Part shown: positions 50,531-62,393 of the stretch, piece after piece | Numbering within the stretch: the first letter of the stretch is position 1 | Layout of the letters: each line of letters begins with the position of its first letter | Origin: Alligator mississippiensis | Lineage: Eukaryota > Chordata > Crocodylia > Alligatoridae | Length of the DNA: 64,000 nucleotides | NCBI RefSeq assembly: GCF_030867095.1 | Contig: NC_081824.1 | Span: 306,482,956 to 306,546,955 of the forward strand | Reading direction: 5' to 3' | Notes under the pieces: generated by a model | Database searches by the model: none | What the model saw: only the letters and a program-made list of their open reading frames with translations | What the model was told of the DNA's origin: nothing | Program-made: the position numbers and the translations under genes

Positions 50531-50639
50531 TGCACTGAGGTTTATAGTACTCCATCTGACTTCAGTGGGAGCACAACTAATCCTAGGCTGAATAATTTTG
50601 AAAACACCACCCCAGATACTGAATACACTATCATACAGT

Positions 50640-51300
50640 GGCTGTCCAACAGGGGTACATTTACCCCTAGGGCTACTTAAAAAGGTCCTATGGGGTATGC
50701 AGACTGAATGTGGCTGATAAAGCCGCGTGCCTGTGCACAGCTGCAGCACAGCACGCAAGTGGCCAGGAGTGCAGCTGGGTCTGGCTGGTAAGTACGTTGT
50801 GAAGGAAGGGGCTGGGGCAGGGGGCAGATTGAGGCCCCAGGTGAGGGGAGGGAGTGGGGCTGGGGCTACCCAGTGCTGAGCTGACCACGCAGGGAGCGGC
50901 ATAGCCCTTGACACATACTGCCCTTCCAAGTTGCACTGCTACTCCCCTCTGGAGAAGTCCATGAAACCCCACAGGCTTGCCACTAGAATGCAGGGCCATC
51001 CCTGGGGGGTGCGAATCAGGGCGACCACCTCAGGCCCCACGCTTTGGAGGCCCCACAGAGTGGGGTGGAGCAGCAGTGGTGCGGAGCCAAGCGGAGCAGC
51101 GGCTCTGCGTCCAGCCACTTGCTACTTACTCCCTCCCCGCTGCCACCGCTGCCACCACTGGGATCGGCAGCAGCAGCTTCTTTGGGCCCGGGGCCTGTGG
51201 GATCAGAGTGGGGCGGGGCCCCACGTGGGCTGATTTGCCCCGGGCCCTGCACCCTGCTGGGGTCAGCTCTGCTGGAATGACTGGCAATTCCCTGGATAAG
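50640..51300. repeat. GC-rich transposon-derived sequence
   Basis: Two GC-rich blocks (50640-50950 and 50990-51300) are present. The second starts AGGGCCATCCCTGGGGGGTG then CGAATCAGGGCGACC and contains CTCAGGCCCCACGCTTTGGA, a pattern like 51890-51960 (GGGGCCCTGGGCAAAAC). They are probably internal parts of non-autonomous DNA elements. Several overlapping frames of about 100 codons occur on both strands, with no family match. Confidence 0.45.
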
Positions 51301-52088
51301 CCATGACTAACTCACAGATGTACACAGCATTGTTTTGAGGGGAAAGGTGTTAGGACATTTTATGTTGCATACTCCACAGGTACTTACAGTGGGACAATGT
51401 AGCAGTGGGAGGCACAAATTAGCCCCACAACCTCCCCAAGTGCCACTCTGATCCTCTTCCTCTGGTCAGTTTGCTGCTCGCTTCCTGCCTTATCTGTTGC
51501 TCTGCTTCCCGCCCTGTGCTGCTCCCTACCCAATCTCCTGCTCTACTTTCTGTCTCTGTGCTACCTGTCCCCTCCGTGACCTGCCATGTGCCACACGCAG
51601 AGGTTGCCCATACCTTTGTGGCACACATGCCACAGGTTGACCACCCTGGGTGGATTCTGGGACAAAAGGCTTTCTCTCAAGGGAAAAGCTACATCTGTTT
51701 GAGCCTGTGGTGTTGGAAATTTGGATCAAAAGTATGTGTTCCTCATTTAGATTAGAATACTAGCCAACTGCCCACCAATAATGACAGGGGGGAGGGGTGG
51801 GGACAGGAGCACTGCCTCCACACCCTGCCGCTGTGCGTTCAACCCTGTGCCAGCTCCCCCCTTAGCGCTATGTCCAGCCTGGCAGCCAGAGGCGGATGAA
51901 TGTGTACTGGGGCCCTGGGCAAAACAAAAAATTGGAGGCCCCCTCACCCCACAGGAGCTGGGCTATGGTGGAGGGGCAGGCCCCTCTCCTCCTGGTGCTG
52001 GCAGGGGAGGCTGAGGGGACCCTGCCAGGCTGGGGGTGGAGGGGCACATGCCCGCCTCTTCTCCATGCCCTCCTGTCCCGCTATGGCC

Positions 52089-52330
52089 AAACATACACAC
52101 ACACAGGCACATACACACATGTGCACACAGATGGGTGCATGCTACTTTTACTCACTCTCTGCACATGGACAGACAGAGACAAACACACTCTTCCTCCTGC
52201 CATGAACACAGACACACGCATGCAAACACACACATGCATGCACAAATAGACACATACATGCACACACAGGCACACACACATGCAGATGGGCGCACACTCT
52301 ACTCACTCACTCTGCACATGGACACACAGA
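52089..52330. repeat. CA-rich degenerate array, part 1
   Basis: Irregular ACACAC/GCACATGCA/ACAGACA units are interrupted by TACTTTTACTCACTCTCTGC and its near-repeat CTCTACTCACTCACTCTGCA, each followed by ACATGGACA. This suggests a longer repeat unit of about 160 bp. Confidence 0.75.
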
Positions 52331-52624
52331 CAGACATGTCTGTGTTCCAGTGAAGTTGCAGAATGTGTCCTACCTTCTTGTTATCAGGTTTTCCCTTCTA
52401 TAAGAATTTCAAGCCTTTGTTCAAAACTTCAGTATTTTTCTATCCTAGCATGAGGTCAGGCCTATGCATCATTGTCCGAGATGTTGTTCCTCAATTACTT
52501 TGTTTACAACATTTCTTTATTATCACAGCTGTAGGTAATGTTCATCAGAAAGGGGAGCCTTTTAGCCCTGGGAAGTTGCGCAGGAAACCCTGCTCCCTCT
52601 GCCTATGTGACTAGTATCACATAC

Positions 52625-52882
52625 CTGGGTGAGGGGCTTCCACCCTGGTGGGCTAGAGACTGCCAGTCTGCCCGGCAACTAGTGACGTATTTCAAATTGG
52701 TTGGATGACAGCCAATAGGTGCTGGCCTCCATTGGACCAGGTAAATGAGGTCACAAGGGCTATATAAGTTAAAGACTGCCCAGGAGGAGGGGGCAGCAGC
52801 CATGAGGGAGACTCAGAGACAGAGAAGAGCTGTACCGTCTGAAACTTGCTCTCTCTCTCAAAACTCATGATCAAGGAACGCT
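52625..52882 (+). repeat. LTR-like segment with CCAAT and TATA-type motifs
   Basis: It contains CCAATAGG (about 52711), CCATTGG (about 52727) and GGCTATATAAG (52759-52769) at promoter-like spacing, followed about 30 bp later by a G-rich leader. This is the layout of an LTR U3/R or another retroelement promoter. The CR1 copy begins directly after it, so its far end is lost or was never present. No TG...CA ends were confirmed. Confidence 0.35.
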
Positions 52883-52883
52883 G

Positions 52884-53416
52884 GTCAGACCGCAGTTGGA
52901 GTACTGCGTGCAATTCTGGGTGCCACACTTCAAGAAGGATGCGGATAACCTGGAGAGGGTCCAGAGAAGGGCCACTCGTATGGTTAAGGGCCTGCAGACC
53001 AAGCCCTACGAGGAGAGACTAGAGAAACTGGACCTTTTCAGCCTCCGCAAGAGAAGGTTGAGAGGCGACCTTGTGCCTGCCTATAAGTTCATCACGGGGG
53101 CACAGAAGGGAATTGGTGAGGTTTTATTCACCAAGGCGCCCCCGGGGGTTACAAGAAACAATGGCCACAAGCTAGCAGAGAGCAGATTTAGATTGGACAT
53201 TAGGAAGAACTTCTTCACAGTTTGAGTGGCCAAGGTCTGGAACGGGCTCCCAAGGGAGGTGGTGCTCTCCCCTACCCTGGGGGTCTTCAAGAGGAGGTTA
53301 GATAGGCATCTAGCTGGGGTCATCTAGACCCAGCACTCTTTCCTGCCTATGCAGGGGGTCGGACTCGATGATCTATTGAGGTCCCTTCCGACCCTAACAT
53401 CTATGAATCTATAAAT
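52884..53416 (+). mobile_element. CR1 LINE, 3' end of ORF2 (relatively young)
   Basis: One frame (52884-53225) reads LVRPQLEYCVQFWVPHFKKD then NLERVQRRATRMVKG, EERLEKLDLFSLRKRRLRGD and RFRLDIRKNFFTV. A single in-frame stop (TGA 53223-53225) interrupts it and the frame continues as VAKVWNGLPREVV. The 3' end GGGGTCGGACTCGATGATCT then GAGGTCCCTTCC then ATCTATGAATCTATAAA closes it. Less damaged than 37440-38326, it is probably a more recent insertion of the same family. Confidence 0.93.
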
Positions 53417-53436
53417 GCAGTCTCCCTGCCGTGAAT

Positions 53437-53637
53437 AGAGACATGCGCATGCACACATCAGACATAGATGCACACACAGAACCATACAGATGCCCTGACG
53501 TGTACACGCAGACATACAGATGCACACACAGAGGTACAGATGCACACCTGCACACAGATGAGCACACATGCAGAGATGCACACATGCACTCAGGTGCCTA
53601 CAGACATGTGCACACACACACACACACACCCACCCCA
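53437..53637. repeat. CA-rich degenerate array, part 2
   Basis: GACATGCGCATGCACACATC and repeated CAGACATACAGATGCACACA units, ending in a pure CA run (53610-53629). It resembles 52190-52330 (CCTGCCATGAACACAGACAC versus CCTGCCGTGAATAGAGACAT), so both arrays may be one locus split by the 52340-53416 material. Confidence 0.7.
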
Positions 53638-55012
53638 TGCACATCCCTTCCCCTCCCAGGACCTCCCCCCCACCCCCCCATCTCTTCATCATGCTGAGGC
53701 AGCCCTCTTCCCCTCTCCACCCCAGCTGCCCATGGCTCTGTCTCACTCTCCTGACCCCTTTTGCACCACCTGGGAAGGAGCTGCTGCCCAGCTGTGTCCC
53801 TGCAGCCATGCATGTGCACAGGCTGGGCCGGCTTAGGCCAGGAGACCCGCACCCCCTCTCCTGCGTGTGGACGCATTGGGAAGGGCAGCTCCGGGGGGTG
53901 GGGGGTAAGGTGAATGTTGGGGGCTGTGGCCCTCAGTGATGCTGCTGCGCAGCACAGTGCAGCTCCTGCCCCCACCCTCCCCCAACACCCTTTAGAAGGC
54001 ACTTGGTTCCAATTCTAACAGTCATTCTTTTGTAGCAGCAGTTCAGCACATCTGACGGTGATAGTCAATTTATTTGGGGTATTATTCTGTCTCAGCTTTG
54101 CTGAGGTCATTGTTAAGTCTTCAGAAAAGGTGAAAAAAATGTGCAACAGATAAGTGCTACCTCTGTCTGAGTTTGGAATAGCTAGCAGAGGAGGAGTGAA
54201 GAAAGTAAAGGTATTTAATAATGTAGGCTCTTACTGAAGTGCCCCGCACTACCACCAGCTCCCAGGAACAGGGGCAAGGGGAGCTTGCACCCAGTGGCTG
54301 CTGACACCCATTGCTCAGCACTGCTGCTGCTCTGCATCCAGCCAGGTGCAACATCCCCCCTCTCCCCCCACTGCCCCACCTCTGCCGCTCCTCCCTCCCT
54401 GCCTCCTTCCCCTCTCTGCCGGCTGTTGTTAGGGCTGGGCAGTGGCAGCAGAGGACAGGGCACAGGAGCAGTGAAGGGGTGCTACTACCAGAAACCCCGC
54501 CCTTTCCCTTCCTGCTCCCCTCCCCCCCTCCCTCCCTCCTTCCCTGCTGCCTCCCCCTCCCTGTCAGCTGGTGGTGGTGGTTGGGGTGGGGGACGGTGCA
54601 GCAACTCCCTCGCACCCTCTGTCCATAAGGCTCCGGGCCCTCGCAGCAAATTACCACGTGCCCTCTTGGCAGCACATGCACAGTTGGCCCTGAGCATTAT
54701 GGACAGACAGACAGACTAAAGTTTTTATTATATTAGAATACTTACAACCCGGAAAGCAAAAAGGGCCGAACGAGTCGACACAACAGGCATTCCCTTTGAC
54801 TTTTAATGAATACCTACTCTGTTCTGAATGAACACCCAAGCACAGAGCAGTACTCTAGCAAATTTTTCTCTTGTCCTACATGAGACAGTGTTTTGGAGAA
54901 TCGATTCTTAGAGTCCAAGTAATATGTTTCAAAGGTATGGTTTCATGAATCCTAAAGAAGTGGTACTGATTGCCAGCAGTATTTATTTGTATTGCAGTAG
55001 CACCTGTGAGCA

Positions 55013-56890
55013 CAGAATCATAGAAAATTAGGGTTGGAAGGGACCTCAGGAGGTCATCTAGTCCAACCCCCTGCTCAAAGCAGGACCAGCCCCAACAAAA
55101 TCATTCCAGCCAGGGTTCTGTTGAGCCAGGCCTTAAAATCCTCCAAGGATGAAGATTCCACCACCTCTGTAGGTAACTGTTCCAGTGCCTTTACCCTTCT
55201 AGTGAGAAAGTTTTTCCTAATATCCAACTTAAATTTCCCTTGCTGCAACTTGAGACCATTGCTCCTTGTTCTGTCATCTGCCACCACTGAGAACAGTTTA
55301 GCTCCATCCTCTTGGGAATCACCCTTCAGGTATTTAAAGGCAGCGAACATATCCCATCTCAGTCTTCTCTTCTCCAGACTAAATAAGCAGTTTCCTCAAC
55401 CTCTTCTCAAAAGTCATGTGCCCTAGTCCCCTAACCATTTTCATTGCTCTCCAGTCAACTCTCTCCAACTTGTCCACATCCTTTCCATAGTGGGAGGCCC
55501 AAAACTGGACTCAGTACTCCAGATGTGGCCTCACCAATGCAGAATACAGGGGAATAATTATTTCTCTCAATCTGATGGCAATAGTTCTACTAATGCAGCC
55601 CAGTATGCTGTTAGCCTTCTTGGCAACAAGGGGGCACTGTTGACTCATATCCATCTTACTGTCCTCTGTAACCCCCAGGGCCTTTTCTGCAGAGCTGCTG
55701 CTTAGCCAGTTGATCCCAAGCCTGTAGAGGTACATGGGATTTTTCTGTCATAAGTACAGGATTTGCATTTGTCCTTACTGAATCTCATGAGATTTATTTT
55801 GTTCTGATCCTCCAATTCGTTTAAGTCACTGTGAATCCTAGCCTTACCCTCCAGCATATCTCCTACATTGCCAGCTTGGTGTCATCCATGAACTTGCTAA
55901 GGGTGCACTCCATCCTGTCTTCCAGATCATCAATGAAGCTATTGAACAAAACCAACCCCAAGACCAACCCCTGGGGCACTCCACTTAATACCGCCTGCCA
56001 ACTAAACCTTGAGTCCTTGATCACTACCCGTTGAGCCTAACAATCCAGCCAGCTTTCTATCCACATTACAGTTCATTCATCCAACCCATACTTCCTCAGC
56101 TTGCTTGCAAGAATGCTGTAGGAGACGGTATCAAAAGCCTTGCTAAAGTCAAGGTATATCATGCTTACTGTTTCTATCTTACCATAGAAAGCAGTCAGGT
56201 TGGTGAGGCATGACTTGCCATTGGTGAATCCATGCTGGCTGTTCCTGGTCACTTTCTTCTCCTCCGAGTGCTTAGAAATGGATTCCTGGAGGAATCCACT
56301 GATTTTTTCCAGGGACTGAGGTAAGTCTGACTGGTCTGCAGTTCCCTGGATCCTCCTTCTTCCCTTTCTTGAAGATGGGCATTATAGTTGCCATTTTCTA
56401 ATCGTCCAGGATCTCCCCTGATCACCATGAGTTTTCAAAGCTGGTAGCTAGTGGCTCTGCCATTGCATCAGCCAACTCTCTCAGCACCCTCGGATGCATT
56501 GCATCTGGCCCCATATATTTGTACACATCCAGCTTTTCTAAATAGTCCCTAACCTGTTCTTTCACCACTGAGGGCTGCTCATCTTCTCCTGAAACTGTGC
56601 TGCCTGGTGCAATAGTCTGGGAGCTGATCTTCCTTCTGAAAACCAAGGTAAAAAAGGCATTGAGTACTTCAGCCTTTTTCTCATCATCTGTTACTAAGTT
56701 GCTTTCCCCGTTCAGTCAGGGACCCACACTTGCCCTGACCTTCCTCTTGTTGCTAAAACACTTGCAGCAATCCTTCACATTACCCTTCGTCTTTCTTGCT
56801 AGCTGCAACTCCAATTGCATTTTGGCCTTCCTGATTTTATCCCTGCATGCCTGAGCAATATTCTTGTACTCCTCCCTAATCATCTATCCA
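55013..56890 (-). mobile_element. CR1 LINE, about 1.9 kb of ORF2 and 3' end, minus strand
   Basis: The plus strand starts at the CR1 terminus, TCATAGAAAATTAGGGTTGG then AAGGGACCTCAGGAGGTCAT. Minus-strand frames then give, from C- to N-terminal, KLDIRKNFLTRRVKALEQLP, EKALGVTEDSKMDMSQQCPL with IIIPLYSALVRPHLEY, and further up DKYMGPD-like KYMGPDAMHPRVLRELADAM. This is the order of the CR1 reverse-transcriptase domain. The frame is broken by many stops and indels. It is the longest CR1 copy in the window. Confidence 0.92.
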
Positions 56891-57939
56891 AGCTTCCATG
56901 CATTGTGAACTTGGACCCTATTGTTTTGTGCTGTAGAGACACAGAGCATGTAGAAAAAAGATAGTCCCTGCAACACAGAACAGCTGATAATGGAATGAGA
57001 ATGAATGTGATCACAGTGTAACTTGATCTTTAAACCCATTTATATGCCCTGTTTCATTGTTGTTATATCAGTCTTTGATGATCAGCCTCAGTTTAGATGT
57101 TAAAACCTATCTCCACTTAAAAAAACAAAAACAAGGGTATAATATTGTGTTAAAACATTCAGAGATAACTGCATTTATGAGGAGCAGCACCAACCCGAAA
57201 TGCTGCTTTAATCCCACAAAGTGCCCAGAAATCTGCAATGATTCAGTTCCAGCCAACTATGTCTTCTTTTTCAGACTTGCCCACATCTCAAATATTGGAG
57301 TTAAACCACTGGATGGGTATAAAGAATATTGCTCTACAAATCACTTTGACTGTTTACAGAGGAACGGTTCTTCTTAGGAAGGAGAGACGCGGAAATATAA
57401 CTGATGAAAAAGCAAGTACACTGCTCTTTTATGATGCAATAAACATTCTCTCTAGGAAAAAGGAAGGCTCCTAGTAATACAATGCCCCTGTTGTAATTAG
57501 TTTACAACAGAGCACCAATGAAGCAAAGGTCTTGCTATCATAAATGACGTACCAAAAAACACATTTATAAAGTGGATTTACTGGATTATATACAGCAACC
57601 AAACTGGGCTGGATTATTGTGGCCAGGCAAGGCACTTTATTTTTCCAGAGACTATTTTCCACTGTCACCTTGTGTCCCCCCATCTCAGTTTATTTTTTTC
57701 TTTTTTAAGAAGAATAGTTGTAAATCCCTGGATTTGAAGATTATGATAAAAAGCTACAAAAAAGGAGATGTTGAGATGCCTTCCTAAATCTGCAGATAGT
57801 ATGAAACAATAACTCTTAAAGAAGTACTCAGTGCTCTATGTCATGTCTCAAACCTAATTATGATGACTCAAGCATTAATGTTAATTATTTTAAAGCCAAC
57901 CAGCTCAGATAGAGAAAGATGATTGTATTAAAGAGATTT

Positions 57940-58022
57940 AGAATAATCAAGTCCCCTGGAAGGGACCTCAAGGATTATATAATCCAACCCCCTGCATGTT
58001 CCTGCATAAATGCAGCATACAC
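57940..58022 (-). mobile_element. CR1 LINE 3' tail, minus strand
   Basis: CTGGAAGGGACCTCAAGGAT then ATAATCCAACCCCCTGCATG matches the reversed CR1 end, diverged, about 80 bp. Confidence 0.7.
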
Positions 58023-58676
58023 TGTTCCTCTACCAATACAGTATGAGTGTTGTTTCATTTTGGAGTCATAAATTAATGGAAATCGGGAGAAGGCCAACAT
58101 TTATCTTACCCTGTCTGACCAACAAACTACAGGACAGGAACTGAGTAAGTAAGGTGTGTGGTATCTACAAATAAGGAATCAAACAGAACCAAAGGAGAGA
58201 GCCAAACTCAAGAAGAGAGGACATGACTCTAACTAGGGAGAAAAAGGGGGGTGAGACTCTAATCTGGTTTCATGACTTTAAAAAGTTTCCTGATACTCCC
58301 TCTGCCTGATCTACCCATGCCAGTGGGTGTGAGGGAGGTAGAAGAGGAGAGGCTGGGTATCAGGGTTGCAGCTACCCCGAAAGCACACGATGCTGCTCCT
58401 GTACCCCTCCTTTCCTAATCTTGGACCCACCGCTGGCATCATGTGTTAGTTTCAAGTGGCTGGAGCTTAGTATAAGGCTAGAGTTTAGAACTTTTCCAGT
58501 TCAACCCTTGACAATATCAGATATTTATATTATACAATGTGTAAATTCCTAAAAGTAGAGATGGGAGAAAATAACTCTTTTAAAACAAAGGGAACCACTA
58601 ACATTGGTAAGGTGCTCTCCCTTGAAAAGAGAGTCCCTGGGTGATGTTTAATGTTTTTGCTTCCCTAATTCACAGT

Positions 58677-58952
58677 GGGTGCATCTACATGAGACACTTT
58701 ACTGCACAGCAAACTAAATTGCTCTACAGTAAAGCATCACCATCTACATTTGTGTGGCAACTAGGGCACAGGAAACTAATTTACTATGCTCCTGGATAGT
58801 TCCACCAGATATAAATGTATCCAGCAGCACAGTAAATTACTGTGCTTAGATGCACGTGTAGACAGTGACATAAGGATTAGTCTACTCCAGCTCAAATTGA
58901 GCCAGAGTATATTCAGTTGCATTACCTGCATGTGTAGACATGTCCAGTGAGT
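58677..58952. mobile_element. MITE-like element (CATCTACA ... TGTAGACATG ends)
   Basis: It starts GGTGCATCTACATGAGACAC and ends GCATGTGTAGACATGTCC, which are inverse of each other. The inside contains TTTACTGCACAGCAAACTAA, TAAATTACTGTGC and AATTTACTATGC motifs shared with 4072-4560 and 24010-25060. It is about 275 bp, non-coding, and the cleanest short copy of this family here. Confidence 0.7.
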
Positions 58953-59814
58953 AGAAAACCTATTTTGTATCTCTTAGGAGAGGAAAGCATAGGTAATATT
59001 TAGGAAGATGGTGCTGCTCTACATTTGCACAACTACATTGAAGATCAAAATTAGCAAATGGTTTGAAATGGGTCTTTTTTCTGCTCATCTGGATAAGAGC
59101 AGGATTTGAGCAATGCTGCAACAAGGGAGACAGGGCCGGAAAACAATGAACTTATTACAGTTATTTTCCTCATTTTAATTTCTCTCCCAGTCCACACTTT
59201 CTGTACTCACTCCATTGATCAGTTATATTTCTTTGAACATAACATTTTTTCATGATCTCATTTCGTATTTTATGCTGTACAGCTTCCTGGTTACTTATGT
59301 TAGGCAGGGAGGTTTGCCTTGATTAATAATTATGCTTGAAAAATTGGCTGTACAGAGAGACTGGTGGCTCTCATTTATTTGAAAATGAATAATGAGAAGA
59401 TCTAGTTTCAGTTAACTTTTGACAAATTCCAATGAGTAGCAGTGACAAACTCATCTACTGTTGTCTCCATGAACTGATTTGGTTTCCATATGCTCGTACA
59501 TAAGTTCATGGAGACTACCCACATACTGCTGTAGACAAACATCTTAAAATCCTCACTACATAATCTATGATTCACATATCACAAATATATTTCTTTAATC
59601 CTATTATTAAAAACACTTGAAGAGAGGGTGAAATCTTGGCCCCACTGAAGTTAATGGCAAATCAGAGCATAGATTTCATCCATAAAATTTTAGAAACTCC
59701 AATTTACAAATGACTGTTTAAACTCTTTGCACATCTCTCAGATTACAGAGCAGCAGAATATTCCTGGGTTTGTCTCCAAAAAATTGATTTGGAATGAAAA
59801 TCAACAGTCATTAA

Positions 59815-61460
59815 ATCATAGAAAAATAAGCTGGAAGGCATCTTGAGACATAATATAATTCATTTTCTTGCTCAAGGCAGGAACATCCCAATCTAAACCA
59901 TCCCAGTCAAGTATCTGTCCAACCTGCTCTTTACAGCTTCAAGTGAAGGACATTTCATATATAACCTCTCAATGTAATCTGTTCCAATAATTAACCATTC
60001 TTTCTAATATCCAACCTAATTTCCCTGGTTGTAATTTAAACCTATTACCTCTTGTTTTCCCCCTGACTACACATAAAAAAATTATCACCATCGTAAGTGG
60101 TGGAAGGAGGGGGCTAATGGGGTTTAGCCCCCAGAAACGCGGGACAGTGGTAGGGCTGCAGGGCAGCCCGGCCGAGGGCTTCTGGAGCAGCAGGGGTGGG
60201 AAGGGAGTGGGGCTGGGGATGAAGGAAGGGCAGGCGCTGCATAGCTGGTGGGGCGTGGGACTGAGCCGTGAGCAGCTCATCTGGTGGGGCATGGCTCCTG
60301 CTGCTACCCACATCCTGGGAGGCACAGGGGGTACGTGCCCCCAGATCTGCACAGGGCAGGGCAGGCTGCCGCTGCAGGCTGGGGCTGCACTGGGATGTCC
60401 CTGGCAGGGGGTGGGGAAGCCAGGCTAGGAAGAGCCCAGCACAGCCTCTGCCCCAGCCTGTAGCAGCACCCTGCCCTGCCCCATGCAGATCCATAAGCAC
60501 GTGCCCTCCATGTGCTCCCGGGGTGCATGCAGCAGCGGGAGCCATCACCCCCTCCCCATGCCCCCCGGAGAAGAATGATGACTCGGGGTGGGATGGATGC
60601 GGGGGTCCCAGGTGCTCTGTCCGCTCTGGCCTGCGGTGCAGCCGAGGCTGGCACTGCTCCACACCCCTGGCTCCAGGCCCCCTGTGTGTTGTGGAGACAG
60701 GGCTAGTACAGGGAGGCAGCAGGGCCAGTGCAGGTCTGCAGGGTGGATTCACTGGTGCAAGGGGCTCCAGCACCAGGCAATGACCCTGGGTGCAGGGGGA
60801 GGGACGAGCACGGCAGGCCTGGGCCCAGCTCTGCTCCACTCCCTCCCTATCCCTGCCCGGTCCCAGGCCCACTCCCTCCCCTACTTCCCTTGGACCTTTC
60901 CCCTCCCCCCACCCTTCCCCCACGTGTTCAGCCCCCTCCCCCCCAAAAACTTTTTTCTCCCTCTTCTTATGATCTTTATTCATAAGTAACCCTTTTCGCA
61001 CTTGAAGGCTTATCAAATCCCACCTCAGTTTTTACTTCCCTCAGCTAAATAACCCCAGTTCTTCCAACCACTTCTAATATGTCACATTTTCTAGACCTCA
61101 GTTTTGTTTCTCTTCTCCAGGCTCTTTCCAATTTGCCCATGTCTTTCTTAAAGTGCAGCACTCAGTATTGCAGGTGAGGTCTCACCAATGCTGAATAGAA
61201 TGGAAGAATCATTCAGCATGACTGGCAAATGACACCTCTATTAATATACCACAGTATGCTATTACATTTTTTTGCAACAATACTACAGTGCTGACTCACA
61301 TCAGTTGACAGTCTGCTGTAACCCTAGATCCTTTTCTGCTGTCCTGCAGCCTAGGTAGTTGTTCCCCAATTTGTATTTGTGCATTTGCATTTTTTCTCTT
61401 ATACATGCAGGATTTAGGATTCTTCCTCATAAAATTTCATCCATTAGTTTCATATTTATT
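59815..61460 (-). mobile_element. CR1 LINE 3' region split by a GC-rich insert, minus strand
   Basis: 59815-60090 begins ATCATAGAAAAATAAGCTGG and reads through the reversed CR1 end to TTACCTCTTGTTTTCCCCCT. The CR1 sequence resumes at about 60965 (CTTCTTATGATCTTTATTCA) and continues through AGGTGAGGTCTCACCAATGC and TAACCCTAGATCCTTTTCTG to about 61460. Judging by the continuous order of conserved CR1 blocks, 60092-60964 interrupts one element. Confidence 0.85.
60092..60964. mobile_element. GC-rich insert nested in the CR1 copy
   Basis: An abrupt composition change to very GC-rich sequence starts GTAAGTGGTGGAAGGAGGGG then CTAATGGGGTTTAGCCCCC, and ends in a CCCTTCCCCC...CCCCCAAAAACTTTTTTC tract. 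A 300-codon minus-strand frame and several of 60-171 codons on both strands overlap each other and resemble no protein. The insert is probably a non-autonomous element; its ends and target duplication could not be fixed. Confidence 0.5.
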
Positions 61461-61929
61461 CAAAGTCATAAGGGACTTGCATTTCACTGGTAGTTTTGGG
61501 TTTTTTACTTGTGGAAATAGTTCTATTGGACTTGGGGTTTAGAAAAAACAGTTTTCTTAACTAAAGTTTGGGGTCAAATTTTGACAGTACTTCTTCAAAA
61601 GTTAAAAAAATCCCAACAACTTGCCAATCAGATTTATAGAAGACTTTTAAAGTTTTCTGTAAAATATAAATTGCACTGCCACCCTTAAAATTGTCTGTCC
61701 CTTAGACTGACAAATAGATAACTCTCCAGCTCTTTTAAACCCCTGTAGCTGCTCCTCAAATGCCCCATTATAGAAATATTATCTATATTTTTTCTTTTTT
61801 ATTGATTTCTGAAAAGTGATGTTTGAAGAGATAAAAGCCTACAAAGAATTACATCAATAAAAGATTGTTTTTTTGTTGTGGGCTCATGTCAATTGATTTA
61901 AATATTTTTCTTAGTAATAGTTTTCAAAA

Positions 61930-62393
61930 GATATTTTCAATGCAGGCTGCAGATCATGGCTCTGGACCATGCTGTCACCACTGCAAGATCCCAGCTGGGC
62001 TCTGGAGCAGCTTTGTGCCCTGCCAGCAGGGGAAGTGCTATAGGGTCTTGGGGGGGCTATGGCCCCCGCAAATTCCTCATAGCCTCCTGTAGCCACCCCT
62101 CCCAGTGGTGCTGCCACCGCCACCGCTGCCCGCCCTGCACAGGAAGCAGAAGCTGAGCACCCAGCTCCTGCCCGCAGCACAGCAGCCCCCCACCAGGAAG
62201 AAGCTGACACTGCTGCTGCCTGCAAGAGCTGCTGGGGCCGGTCTCCATGGAAACCCTGGCCCTGAGCTATCACAGCACGGCTGCTGCTAGAGTCACCATG
62301 GAAACCGGCTCCAGCCACTCTGGCAGGGGCCGCTGGAAAATGAAGTCCATTGCCAGCTGGATCTGGCCCACAGGCCAGACTGCCCACCCCTGT
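61930..62393. mobile_element. GC-rich hAT-like element, right end clear
   Basis: The right end reads GACTGCCCACCCCTG, the inverse of the CAGGGGTGGGCA terminus at 13866. The body includes CCATGGAAACC repeats (62247 and 62297) and a CTGGCCCACAGGCCAGAC palindrome. No left terminus was found, so it is 5'-truncated or the left end is degraded. The frames here are compositional. Confidence 0.55.

Larger units (their letters stand above)
51751..54742. repeat. Composite repeat block bounded by an 11-bp direct repeat
   Basis: ATTAGAATACT occurs at 51751-51761 and again at 54732-54742. Between them lie a GC-rich block, a CA-rich array, an LTR-like segment, a CR1 copy, a second CA-rich array and further GC-rich blocks (53640-54000 and 54240-54660). 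The direct repeat may be a target-site duplication of the outermost insertion or a chance match. The frames of 100-174 codons within it are compositional. Confidence 0.35.

Noticed and set aside
53324..53809. Cys/Val/His-rich frame of 161 codons
   Set aside because: Produced by translating CA/TG repeats and a CR1 tail; not a protein.
54157..54719. Frames of 144 and 174 codons
   Set aside because: Both strands are open at once in a C/T-rich low-complexity block; no family match.
60114..61016. Minus-strand open frame of 300 codons
   Set aside because: It lies in very GC-rich repeat DNA nested in a CR1, overlaps frames of 100-171 codons on both strands, and shows no domain, only Pro/Gly/Ala-rich low complexity.
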